DNA from: an uncultured Bacilli bacterium
GTDB taxonomy: Bacteria > Bacillota_I > Bacilli_A > RF39 > UBA660
Direction of reading: 5' to 3'
Assembly: GCA_947625395.1 (NCBI GenBank)
Contig: CANQOD010000087.1
Coordinates: 1 to 5,378, forward strand
DNA: 5,378 bases
Of this stretch, positions 1-5,378 are shown piece after piece (the first letter of the stretch is position 1; every line of letters starts with the position of its first letter). Below the pieces are notes generated by a model that worked only from the letters and a program-made list of their open reading frames with translations, was not told where the DNA came from and searched no databases. The translations under genes were made by a program, and so were the position numbers.

Positions 1-74
1 GGAATTTTCTTGTTATCAAATAAGCCTCGATGGGCAAAGGAAATACCTGTGTCTATTTTTCTATCTTTTTTCAT
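1..74 (-). CDS. Glycerophosphodiester phosphodiesterase, N-terminal fragment (runs off left edge)
   Basis: Reading leftward from an ATG at 74-72, the frame stays open to the window edge and gives 24 full codons plus two bases of a proline codon. The peptide contains F-A-H-R-G-L-F-D-N-K-K-I-P, which matches the start of the GDPD domain: the H-R-G motif supplies active-site residues, and family members usually continue with E-N-S. Family enzymes hydrolyse glycerophosphodiesters to glycerol 3-phosphate and an alcohol, in phospholipid or teichoic acid turnover. No signal peptide is visible, so a cytoplasmic enzyme is likely. The start at 74 is preferred because AAGGGTGA lies just upstream (86-79). 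An in-frame ATG at 92-90 would overlap the -10 element and has no ribosome site. More than nine tenths of the gene lies outside the window, so the call rests on one short motif. Confidence 0.72.
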   Translation of the reverse strand, partial: MKKDRKIDTGISFAHRGLFDNKKI

Positions 75-90
75 CTTTTCACCCTTTTCC

Positions 91-99
91 ATTATAACA
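91..99 (-). promoter_or_regulatory. Extended -10 promoter element for the leftward phosphodiesterase gene
   Basis: On the minus strand, bases 99 to 91 read TGT-TATAAT, a perfect -10 hexamer with the TGn extension. No good -35 is seen at 16-18 bases spacing, where AGAGGA is found; extended -10 promoters can tolerate this. Transcription would begin near 84, leaving a leader of only about 10 bases that barely includes the ribosome site. Either the leader is very short or the element is partly fortuitous. Confidence 0.45.
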
Positions 100-151
100 T
101 AGGTGAGGTACTATCCTCTTGATAAATTCTATACCATTCTTTTCGAAAAAA

Positions 152-160
152 TGTTACAAT
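152..160 (+). promoter_or_regulatory. Extended -10 promoter element for bsh
   Basis: Bases 152-160 read TGT-TACAAT, five of six matches to the -10 consensus plus the TGn extension. The -35 position at 17 bases spacing (132-137, TACCAT) is poor. The predicted start near 167 gives a leader of about 25 A-rich bases ending in AAAGGAG at 178-184. A perfect 10-base palindrome, TTTTCGAAAA (140-149), sits immediately upstream between the presumed -35 and the -10, where a repressor could act. This is a sequence prediction only. Confidence 0.5.
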
Positions 161-191
161 AAATAAAAAAGAAAATCAAAGGAGAAATACT

Positions 192-1166
192 ATGTGTACA
201 GCCATTACATATCACACAAAAAATCATTATTTTGGAAGAAACTTGGACTTGGAGTATTCCTATCAAGAAACAGTGACCATTACGCCACGAAATTATCCCT
301 TTCCATTTCGGCAAGTGGATGAGATTGACACACACTATGCCATGATAGGAATGGCCTATGTTGCGAACCAATATCCCCTTTATTATGATGCCATCAACGA
401 AAAGGGATTAGGCATGGCAGGCCTTAATTTTCCAGGCAACGCCGACTATAAAGAACTGGATGCAACAAAACAAAATATTGCGCCATTTGAATTTATTCCT
501 TACATTTTATCACAGTGTGCCACCGTCGAAGAAGCTAAAAAACTTTTAGCAAATGTCAACTTAGCAAAAATCAATTTTAGTGAGGAACTGCCAGTATCTC
601 CACTGCACTGGATAATTGCCGATAAAAATAGCGCTATCACAGTTGAAAGCGTCAAAGAGGGCCTCAAGATATACGAGAATCCAGTTGGCGTGTTAACCAA
701 TAATCCTACTTTTGATATGCATCTATTCAACTTAAATAATTACATGCATTTATCTGTGGAACAACCAAGCAATACCTTTTCTAAAGATTTGCAATTGGAG
801 CCTTATAGTCGGGGAATGGGTGCCCTTGGCTTACCAGGAGATTTGTCTTCTGTATCTAGATTTGTCAAAGCTACATTTACAAAAATGAATGCCAAATCTG
901 ACGATACCGAATCGGCTAGTATCAGTCAATTTTTCCATATTTTAGGCTCTGTCTATCAACAAAGAGGTTGTGTCCACATGGGTGAGGGGAAATATGAGAT
1001 TACAATTTATAGTTCATGTTGCAATCTAGAAAAGGGAATTTACTACTATACAACTTATGAAAATAGTCAAATTACCGCAGTGGACCTTTACAAAGAAGAC
1101 TTAGATGCCAAGGACCTTATCAGTTATGAACTCATCAAAGGGCAACAAATCTGTATGCAAAATTAA
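192..1166 (+). CDS. bsh: Bile salt hydrolase (choloylglycine hydrolase)
   Basis: This cytoplasmic Ntn-hydrolase removes glycine or taurine from conjugated bile salts and aids survival and competition in the gut. The 324-residue length is typical of the family. Removal of Met1 exposes the nucleophile Cys2 in M-C-T-A-I-T. Other family active-site residues are present: Arg16 and Asp19 (F-G-R-N-L-D), Asn79 (M-A-G-L-N-F), Asn171 (L-T-N-N-P-T-F) and Arg223 (V-S-R-F-V-K-A-T-F). Asn79 favours bile salt hydrolase over the related penicillin V acylases, which usually carry tyrosine there. The sequence resembles the Enterococcus faecalis and Listeria enzymes, as recalled, along its whole length. The start is secure: AAAGGAG at 178-184 lies seven bases upstream, and Cys2 must follow Met1 directly. 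One local departure is Q-Q-R-G-C-V-H-M-G at 256-264, where relatives have G-L-C-D-V-G. The gene seems monocistronic, with its own promoter and a terminator downstream. Confidence 0.95.
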   Translation: MCTAITYHTKNHYFGRNLDLEYSYQETVTITPRNYPFPFRQVDEIDTHYAMIGMAYVANQYPLYYDAINEKGLGMAGLNFPGNADYKELDATKQNIAPFEFIPYILSQCATVEEAKKLLANVNLAKINFSEELPVSPLHWIIADKNSAITVESVKEGLKIYENPVGVLTNNPTFDMHLFNLNNYMHLSVEQPSNTFSKDLQLEPYSRGMGALGLPGDLSSVSRFVKATFTKMNAKSDDTESASISQFFHILGSVYQQRGCVHMGEGKYEITIYSSCCNLEKGIYYYTTYENSQITAVDLYKEDLDAKDLISYELIKGQQICMQN

Positions 1167-1357
1167 AAAAACTTCCTTGCTAGTTTGAGCCGACAACCAC
1201 AACAACCAACATTTTCATGAAGAAACAAAAAACAAGAAAGCAAAGCAAACTAGGAGAAAAGAAAGAAAAAAGTCTTCAAAAAAAGCAAAGATACAAAGTC
1301 ACCATGACTGAAAGAATAATGAAAGTTTGAAAAAAGAAAGCAACGAAAGAAAAATTG
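1167..1357 (+). other. Purine-rich intergenic stretch between bsh and the regulator operon
   Basis: This stretch follows the bsh stop codon and is strongly biased to A and G on the plus strand. I see no convincing gene. A 37-codon frame from ATG 1217 to TGA 1330 would encode a very basic peptide starting M-K-K-Q-K-T-R-K, with about half its residues lysine or arginine. It has no ribosome site, as the upstream bases are CAACCAACATTTTC, so it is probably a by-product of base composition. A long imperfect inverted repeat is present (1172-1187 with 1246-1261), including an 8-base perfect core CTAGTTTG/CAAACTAG. A small palindrome AGTCA-CCA-TGACT lies at 1297-1309. None of these has an assigned function. 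Confidence 0.5.
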
Positions 1358-1391
1358 AAAAAAGGGCAACGTTTTACAGTGTGCCTTTTTT
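1358..1391 (+). terminator. Probable intrinsic terminator after bsh
   Basis: AAAAAAGG (1358-1365) pairs with CCTTTTTT (1384-1391). Past a bulged G, CA (1367-1368) can pair with TG (1382-1383), leaving an A/T-rich loop. The T run forms both the lower stem and the tail, so the structure could work on either strand. The GC part of the stem is short and interrupted, so the terminator may leak. It separates bsh from the regulator operon and ends only three bases before the operator at 1395. Confidence 0.6.
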
Positions 1392-1394
1392 ATG

Positions 1395-1408
1395 TTACAA
1401 AACTGTAA
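1395..1408 (+). promoter_or_regulatory. BceR-type operator ahead of the regulator-kinase operon
   Basis: The site reads TTACA-AAAC-TGTAA, an exact fit to TNACA-N4-TGTAA, the inverted repeat described for BceR-like response regulators. It lies 24 bases upstream of the -10 element at 1433, a position suited to binding at or just above the -35 region. The same motif recurs ahead of the ATPase gene at 3157-3170. The likely ligand is the phosphorylated regulator encoded immediately downstream, giving autoregulation. Binding is inferred from the motif and its two occurrences. Confidence 0.75.
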
Positions 1409-1410
1409 GG

Positions 1411-1438
1411 TTCAAAGGACTTTGATTCATGATATAAT
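1411..1438 (+). promoter_or_regulatory. Promoter of the regulator-kinase operon
   Basis: A perfect TATAAT (1433-1438) is preceded by TGA, making an extended -10 element. A weak -35, TTCAAA (1411-1416, four of six matches), lies 16 bases upstream. Predicted transcription starts near 1445, which is downstream of the ATG at 1392 and therefore rules that codon out as the translation start. A weak -35 next to an operator fits an activated promoter. Confidence 0.68.
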
Positions 1439-1463
1439 CAGGGAAAGAAATGTGGTGTTAAAT

Positions 1464-2138
1464 TTGAGTAAAATCATGATAATTGATGATGATACATTCA
1501 CTTGTAATGAACTTGCGAAACTTTTAGAAAATCATCATTATGAGGCCGTTATTCTAAAAGATTTTAAAAATGCGCTCACTGAAATTGCAGCAGTCTCTCC
1601 TGATTTGATTTTATTAGATATCAATCTGCCTTATCTAAATGGGAAAGCTTTGTTACAGCATTTAAGAAAGGAGTCCAACATTCCTGTTATGATGGTCACA
1701 AGTAGCAATACCGAAATCGATGAAGCATTATCCATTTCTTATGGGGCAGATGATTATATTACAAAGCCTTATCATCCTCATATTTTGCTTTTAAGAATAG
1801 GGGCAGTATTAAAAAGAGTGAAGATGCATTATCGTTTGAATGAAACGGAACTGACTTATCGAGCCTTAAAGTTTGATGTCCAACGAGGAATCCTTAAAAA
1901 AGGGGAAAGGGAAATCGAGTTGACCAAAAATGAAATGATTATTTTTTCCTATTTACTCAGTCATCAAAATAGAATTGTCACGAGAGAAGAATTGATGACA
2001 GCTTTATGGGACAATGCTGAATATGTCAATGAAAACGCTTTAACTGTGAACATCAGTCGGCTCAGAAACAAATTAAAAGAAATCGGATACGAAGAGGTTA
2101 TCGATACAAGAAAGGGATTAGGGTACATTTTATTATGA
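1464..2138 (+). CDS. BceR-type response regulator (OmpR/PhoB family)
   Basis: This 224-residue DNA-binding response regulator probably controls the adjacent transporter genes on receiving phosphate from the kinase encoded next. The receiver domain (about 1-118) has the acidic pocket Asp8-Asp9 (I-I-D-D-D), phospho-acceptor Asp52 (L-L-D-I-N-L-P), Thr79 and Lys101 before Pro102. A winged-helix output domain (about 130-224) ends in the typical N-I-S-R-L-R-N-K-L and T-R-K-G-L-G-Y. I chose TTG 1464 as the start because it gives the usual family N-terminus (M)-S-K-I-M-I-I-D-D-D, has GGTG six bases upstream (1454-1457) and lies about 19 bases after the predicted transcription start. The longer frame from ATG 1392 would run through the operator and promoter and add 24 residues atypical of the family. 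GTG 1452 is too close to the transcription start. The stop overlaps the kinase start by four bases. Confidence 0.92.
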   Translation: MSKIMIIDDDTFTCNELAKLLENHHYEAVILKDFKNALTEIAAVSPDLILLDINLPYLNGKALLQHLRKESNIPVMMVTSSNTEIDEALSISYGADDYITKPYHPHILLLRIGAVLKRVKMHYRLNETELTYRALKFDVQRGILKKGEREIELTKNEMIIFSYLLSHQNRIVTREELMTALWDNAEYVNENALTVNISRLRNKLKEIGYEEVIDTRKGLGYILL

Positions 2139-3154
2139 AATTAGGGAAATATCTTCAAGACAATTTCTATCAGTTCTTGGTGTTTGGCATTTGTTATGTG
2201 ATTCAGTTGCTCATCTTTTTCGCGTTTAAAGTCGATCAAGCTGTGCTCCTAGCATCATCATTTTTGTATCTTGTTTGCCTTTGCCTTATTTTATTGATAC
2301 CGTATTTTCGAAAAAAGCGCTTCTATACAGATTTACTTGCCAATACTTTTGCGCTTGATAAAAGCTATTTGGTATTAGAAACCTTGACAAAGCCAGCGTT
2401 TTACGAGGGAGAATTGCTCTATCAAGCATTTTACGAAATCAATAAGTCCATGAATGAAAATGTCAGACAAATCGAAGAACATTTACAGGACTTTAAAGAG
2501 TATATTGAAATGTGGATTCACGAAGTGAAAATTCCTCTTTCTACGTTGGTTTTAATCAGTAACAATCATCAAGAACAATTTGATAAAAAAACAAGATTAC
2601 AGTTAAAAAGATTGGAAGACTATGTGGACCAAGTCCTCTATTATGCTCGCTCAGAAAACGCAGAAAAAGATTATTACATCAAAGAAGTCGATTTAGCCAA
2701 AGTGATTAAAAATGTTGGCCTTAAAAATATGGATGATTTACTAGCACATCAAATAGACTATCTTGTTGAAAATGTGCACTATCAAGTATTCACGGATTCT
2801 AAATGGTTGGAATTTATTCTAGGGCAAATCGTCAACAATAGTATTAAATATAAAAGAAATATTCCGCATTCTTATCTTCAAATTTCCGTTAAAGAAGACC
2901 AAGCAACAACAACCTTAATCATTGAAGATAACGGCATTGGAATCAAAGCAGCAGACTTAAAACAAGTCTTTGATAAATCCTTTACCGGAGAAAATGGAAG
3001 AAATACTAATCAATCTACAGGAATGGGATTATATATTGCGAAAAAGATGTGCGAAAAGTTAGGACACAAAATCGAGATAGCTTCTGTTTACCATGCTTAT
3101 ACAAAAGTTTCTATCACTTTCGCCAAAAACAACTATTATGATGTCTTAAAATAA
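2135..3154 (+). CDS. BceS-type intramembrane-sensing histidine kinase
   Basis: This 339-residue membrane kinase is the probable partner of the preceding regulator. Two hydrophobic segments (about 13-31 and 36-56) are joined by only a few residues, so there is almost no extracellular sensor; such kinases in this family are switched by their ABC permease. After a linker comes the H box with phospho-acceptor His129 (M-W-I-H-E-V-K-I-P), followed by the ATP-binding domain: N box Asn235 (V-N-N-S-I-K-Y), G1 box D-N-G-I-G (265-269), Phe279 and Phe283 of the F box, and G2 box S-T-G-M-G-L-Y (294-300). All catalytic motifs are intact. The ATG lies within ATGA, overlapping the regulator stop by four bases, which implies translational coupling; AGGG at 2120-2123 is a modest ribosome site. 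No terminator follows, so some transcripts may continue into the transporter genes. Confidence 0.93.
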   Translation: MKLGKYLQDNFYQFLVFGICYVIQLLIFFAFKVDQAVLLASSFLYLVCLCLILLIPYFRKKRFYTDLLANTFALDKSYLVLETLTKPAFYEGELLYQAFYEINKSMNENVRQIEEHLQDFKEYIEMWIHEVKIPLSTLVLISNNHQEQFDKKTRLQLKRLEDYVDQVLYYARSENAEKDYYIKEVDLAKVIKNVGLKNMDDLLAHQIDYLVENVHYQVFTDSKWLEFILGQIVNNSIKYKRNIPHSYLQISVKEDQATTTLIIEDNGIGIKAADLKQVFDKSFTGENGRNTNQSTGMGLYIAKKMCEKLGHKIEIASVYHAYTKVSITFAKNNYYDVLK

Positions 3155-3156
3155 AG

Positions 3157-3170
3157 TGACAAAATTGTAA
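3157..3170 (+). promoter_or_regulatory. BceR-type operator ahead of the transporter genes
   Basis: The site reads TGACA-AAAT-TGTAA, again an exact TNACA-N4-TGTAA match, and begins two bases after the kinase stop codon. It shares 11 of 14 positions with the site at 1395. An extra half-site TGTAA lies at 3176-3180. The site sits about 20 bases upstream of the best -35 candidate, consistent with activation of the ATPase-permease operon by the phosphorylated regulator. Its position between the kinase and transporter genes matches the arrangement known in Bce modules. Confidence 0.8.
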
Positions 3171-3190
3171 TGTTCTGTAAGATTGAACGA

Positions 3191-3219
3191 ACGACAAATG
3201 AGTGTTTTTGTACTATGAT
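3191..3219 (+). promoter_or_regulatory. Probable activated promoter of the ATPase-permease operon
   Basis: ACGACA (3191-3196, four of six matches to the -35 consensus) is spaced 17 bases from TATGAT (3214-3219, five of six matches to the -10). A second -10 candidate, TACTAT, begins at 3211 but has no -35 at proper spacing. The weak -35 beside the operator suggests dependence on the regulator. The predicted leader is short, and AAAGGAG at 3228-3234 serves the ATPase gene. Confidence 0.5.
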
Positions 3220-3239
3220 TACGGAAGAAAGGAGAAATT

Positions 3240-4004
3240 ATGGAAACAATTTTAAAAGTGGACAAAATTGAAAAATACTATGGTCGTCGTTCTTCGTTAA
3301 CAAAAGCGATTGACAATTTATCATTTGAAGTCGAAAAAGGGGAGTTTTTATGCTTCATGGGTGCGTCTGGTTCCGGGAAAACGACTCTTTTAAATTGTAT
3401 CTCTACGATTGATAGAGTGACAGCAGGTCATATTGAAGTTGGTGGTCGTGATATTACGAAATTACGAGGCAATGAACTGAATCGCTTTAGGAGAGAAGAA
3501 TTAGGATTCATTTTTCAAGATTTTAATCTACTAGACACTTTAACAGCTTATGAAAATATTGCCCTGGCGTTATCGATTCAAAATGCAAGCGTGAAAGAAA
3601 TCGAAGAAAAAATAAAGAAAGTGAGTAAAGAGCTGGATATTCAGGATATTTTAAATAAGTATCCGTATCAGCTGTCAGGAGGACAAAAGCAACGAGTCGC
3701 ATCTGCCCGGGCAATTGTGACCAATCCGAAGTTAATTCTTGCCGATGAACCGACGGGAGCACTGGATTCTAAATCGGCGAAAATGTTATTAGAGAAATTC
3801 CATTATTTAGATGCCCTTGGGGCGACGATTTTAATGGTTACGCATGATGCTTTTACAGCCAGTTATGCTAGAAGAGTTATCTTTATCAAAGATGGTAAAC
3901 TCTTTAAAGAGATTCGAAAAGGAACAGATTCTCGGAAAGTGTTTTTTGATAAGATTATTGACGTTGTAACGTTACTTGGTGGCGATTTGAATGATGCTTT
4001 ATAA
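3240..4004 (+). CDS. BceA-type ABC transporter ATP-binding protein
   Basis: This 254-residue cytoplasmic ATPase powers a peptide-antibiotic resistance transporter and should pair with the permease encoded next. All nucleotide-binding motifs are intact: Walker [10 protein letters not shown] (41-49, Lys47), Q-loop Gln93 (F-I-F-Q-D-F), signature L-S-G-G-Q (145-149), Walker B L-I-L-A-D-E (165-170, catalytic Glu170), D-loop (A-L-D-S, 174-177) and switch His202 (T-H-D). The N-C-I-S-T-I-D run after Walker A and the roughly 30-residue tail after the ATPase core are typical of the BceA/VraD subgroup within the MacB/LolD-like ATPases. AAAGGAG at 3228-3234, five bases upstream, fixes the start. The gene overlaps the permease by 14 bases in another frame, indicating coupled synthesis of the two subunits. 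Its own operator and promoter lie in the 85-base gap after the kinase gene. Confidence 0.94.
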   Translation: METILKVDKIEKYYGRRSSLTKAIDNLSFEVEKGEFLCFMGASGSGKTTLLNCISTIDRVTAGHIEVGGRDITKLRGNELNRFRREELGFIFQDFNLLDTLTAYENIALALSIQNASVKEIEEKIKKVSKELDIQDILNKYPYQLSGGQKQRVASARAIVTNPKLILADEPTGALDSKSAKMLLEKFHYLDALGATILMVTHDAFTASYARRVIFIKDGKLFKEIRKGTDSRKVFFDKIIDVVTLLGGDLNDAL

Positions 4005-5378
4005 GTTAGCGGTTAAAAACATCAAGAAGAGTATAAAAGACTATGCCATCTACTTTTTTACCCTGATTCTTGGTGTAGCAATCTTTTATGTTTTTAATGC
4101 CCTTGATAGTCAGACTGTGATGATGGATGTATCCTCCTCAACGCAAGATATCATTCATTTGATGATGACAATGCTTTCGAGTGTCAGTGTCTTTGTTTCC
4201 TTTGTATTAGGTTTCTTGATTATATATGCTACTCGCTTTTTAATGAAACGACGAAACAAAGAATTTGGCATTTATCTCACACTTGGGATGAGTAAAAGAA
4301 AAATCTCTCTGATACTTTTTTTGGAAACACTGTTGATTGGTATTCTATCTTTAATAGTAGGACTTGGTGTTGGAGTACTCATTTCGCAGGTGATGAGTTT
4401 AGTGGTTGCCAACATGTTTGAGGCTAACTTGAAAAAATTTGCCTTTGTCTTTTCCACTACTGCTTGCCTCAAAACAATCTTTTATTTTAGTATCATGTAT
4501 CTTTTGGTGATGATATTTAATACAATCAGTGTCAGTCAATGTAAGTTGATTGATTTACTCAATAGAGCTAAAACAAGTGAAACAGTGAAATTGAAAAATC
4601 CGTATCTTTGTATCGTTATTTTTCTTCTTTCTTCGCTTGTACTTGGAAAAGCCTATCACATCGTCACCGTTGAATTTTTAAGTTTACAAGAGGTGACTGA
4701 CATCCTAAAGCCCATTAGTATGGGAATCATTGCAACTTTCTTTCTTTTTTGGTCTTTATCAGGACTGCTTTTAAGAATCTTTCAGAGTTTAAAAAAGGTT
4801 TACTATCGAGGCTTAAATAGTTTTACGCTAAGACAATTTTCAAGCAAAATCAATACAACTGTCTTTTCAACGACGGTGATTTGTTTAATGTTATTTGTAA
4901 CAATTTGCTTATTATCTGCTTGCTTGACGATGAAAAATTCGATGAATGCCAATATGAGAGAGCTTGTCCCTGCGGATGTTCTCTTTACACAAAATATGCA
5001 TATGGATAGATTCTATGATAAGTACCGGAATTATGGTTATCATGATGCCCAAATAAAGAATTCCTATTATACAGCAAAAGAAATGTTGGAACAATTTCAT
5101 TTTGATATCACTGCTTATTTGAAAGATTTTATAGAAGTAAATACGTATACAACTCCTGATTTAACACTGAATCACACTTTGGGTTCAAGACTGAACGCAA
5201 TTCGAACGCAGTTTCCTTTTTTGAATTTTGATACGCCCGAAATCATCATGAAAATCAGTGATTATAATCAAGTAGCACGTTTTTATGGAAGAAAAGAGTA
5301 TTCGTTAAATGCCAATGAATATCTTGTTGTGGCAGACTTCAGTTCTATGGTTAAAATACGAAATCTTGCTTTAGAAAA
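3991..5378 (+). CDS. BceB-type ABC transporter permease (FtsX family), C-terminus beyond right edge
   Basis: The frame is open from 3991 to the window edge, giving 462 codons and two bases; family members run to about 620-670 residues. It begins [10 protein letters not shown], the usual BceB opening. Predicted membrane segments lie at about 18-37, 58-82, 107-137, 158-180, 203-221, 241-262 and 290-313. The first FtsX core carries R-N-K-E-F-G-I-Y-L-T-L-G-M (88-100). After segment seven, a hydrophilic region from about 315 onward should be the large extracellular domain that in this family detects peptide antibiotics or their lipid II-cycle complexes. The last three membrane segments are missing. 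The start could be ATG 3991 or the adjacent ATG 3994; GGTGG at 3978-3982 is spaced well for either. The family frees cell-wall targets from bound peptides such as bacitracin or lantibiotics and signals demand to the kinase. The specific substrate here is unknown. Confidence 0.92.
   Translation, partial: MMLYKLAVKNIKKSIKDYAIYFFTLILGVAIFYVFNALDSQTVMMDVSSSTQDIIHLMMTMLSSVSVFVSFVLGFLIIYATRFLMKRRNKEFGIYLTLGMSKRKISLILFLETLLIGILSLIVGLGVGVLISQVMSLVVANMFEANLKKFAFVFSTTACLKTIFYFSIMYLLVMIFNTISVSQCKLIDLLNRAKTSETVKLKNPYLCIVIFLLSSLVLGKAYHIVTVEFLSLQEVTDILKPISMGIIATFFLFWSLSGLLLRIFQSLKKVYYRGLNSFTLRQFSSKINTTVFSTTVICLMLFVTICLLSACLTMKNSMNANMRELVPADVLFTQNMHMDRFYDKYRNYGYHDAQIKNSYYTAKEMLEQFHFDITAYLKDFIEVNTYTTPDLTLNHTLGSRLNAIRTQFPFLNFDTPEIIMKISDYNQVARFYGRKEYSLNANEYLVVADFSSMVKIRNLALE

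Noticed and set aside
119..124. TTGATA as a -35 for bsh
   Set aside because: It lies 30 bases from the extended -10 at 155, and no -10 is found 16-18 bases downstream of it.
154..160. TTACA in the bsh -10 region as a third regulator operator
   Set aside because: No TGTAA follows after four bases, so only a half-site is present and it is part of the -10 element.
129..371. Minus-strand open frame across the bsh start
   Set aside because: It lies antisense to the conserved bsh N-terminus, shows no family features and covers the bsh promoter.
500..730. Minus-strand open frame within bsh
   Set aside because: Antisense shadow of conserved bsh codons with no recognisable domain.
192..1166. Penicillin V acylase as an alternative for the choloylglycine hydrolase family gene
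   Set aside because: Asn79 and close overall resemblance to enterococcal and listerial bile salt hydrolases favour bile salt hydrolase.
1392..1463. N-terminal extension of the response regulator from ATG 1392
   Set aside because: It overlaps the operator and the extended -10, precedes the predicted transcription start and is atypical of the family; TTG 1464 explains the data better.
3523..3762. Minus-strand open frame within the ATPase gene
   Set aside because: It is antisense to the Q-loop to Walker B region, whose conservation explains the open frame.
4272..5100. Two minus-strand open frames within the permease gene (4272-4472 and 4912-5100)
   Set aside because: Both lie opposite the uninterrupted permease frame and resemble no known protein.
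1..5378. Mobile elements, CRISPR arrays, tRNA or rRNA genes, or a clearly novel system
   Set aside because: No transposase, terminal repeats, spaced direct repeats or RNA gene signatures were seen; all long frames belong to recognised families in a known arrangement.

Overview
The window looks like the chromosome of a low-GC Gram-positive gut bacterium. It is clearly AT-rich, has strong AAAGGAG ribosome sites and uses extended -10 promoters. The bile salt hydrolase resembles, from memory, those of Enterococcus and Listeria. I favour an Enterococcus-like member of the Lactobacillales, but the sequence alone does not fix genus or species.

Left end (1-191): the first 25 codons of a glycerophosphodiester phosphodiesterase run off the left edge on the minus strand. 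A 117-base divergent intergenic region follows, with a TGn-TATAAT element facing left and a TGn-TACAAT element facing right.

Middle left (192-1391): a complete 324-residue bile salt hydrolase (bsh) carries all expected active-site residues. Behind it is a purine-rich, apparently non-coding stretch that ends in a probable intrinsic terminator at 1358-1391.

Right two thirds (1395-5378): a complete Bce-type antimicrobial-peptide sensing and resistance module in the order response regulator, intramembrane-sensing histidine kinase, ABC ATPase, ABC permease. The permease is cut off by the window edge after 462 codons. The clearest regulatory signal is a pair of near-identical inverted repeats of the form TNACA-N4-TGTAA, one ahead of the regulator gene (1395-1408) and one ahead of the ATPase gene (3157-3170). 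This is the known binding consensus for BceR-like regulators. It suggests the regulator controls both its own operon and the transporter operon.

How the genes probably work together (inference from the family): the permease, with its large extracellular domain, detects a cell-wall-active peptide and signals to the kinase, which has almost no extracellular part of its own. The kinase phosphorylates the regulator, and the regulator raises transcription of the transporter. The bsh gene appears to be a separate transcription unit that handles bile stress. The inducing peptide cannot be read from the sequence. I found no mobile element, CRISPR array, tRNA or rRNA, and no clearly undescribed system. 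The most useful points are the operator pair, a corrected TTG start for the regulator, and an unexplained basic, lysine-rich short reading frame between bsh and the regulator.
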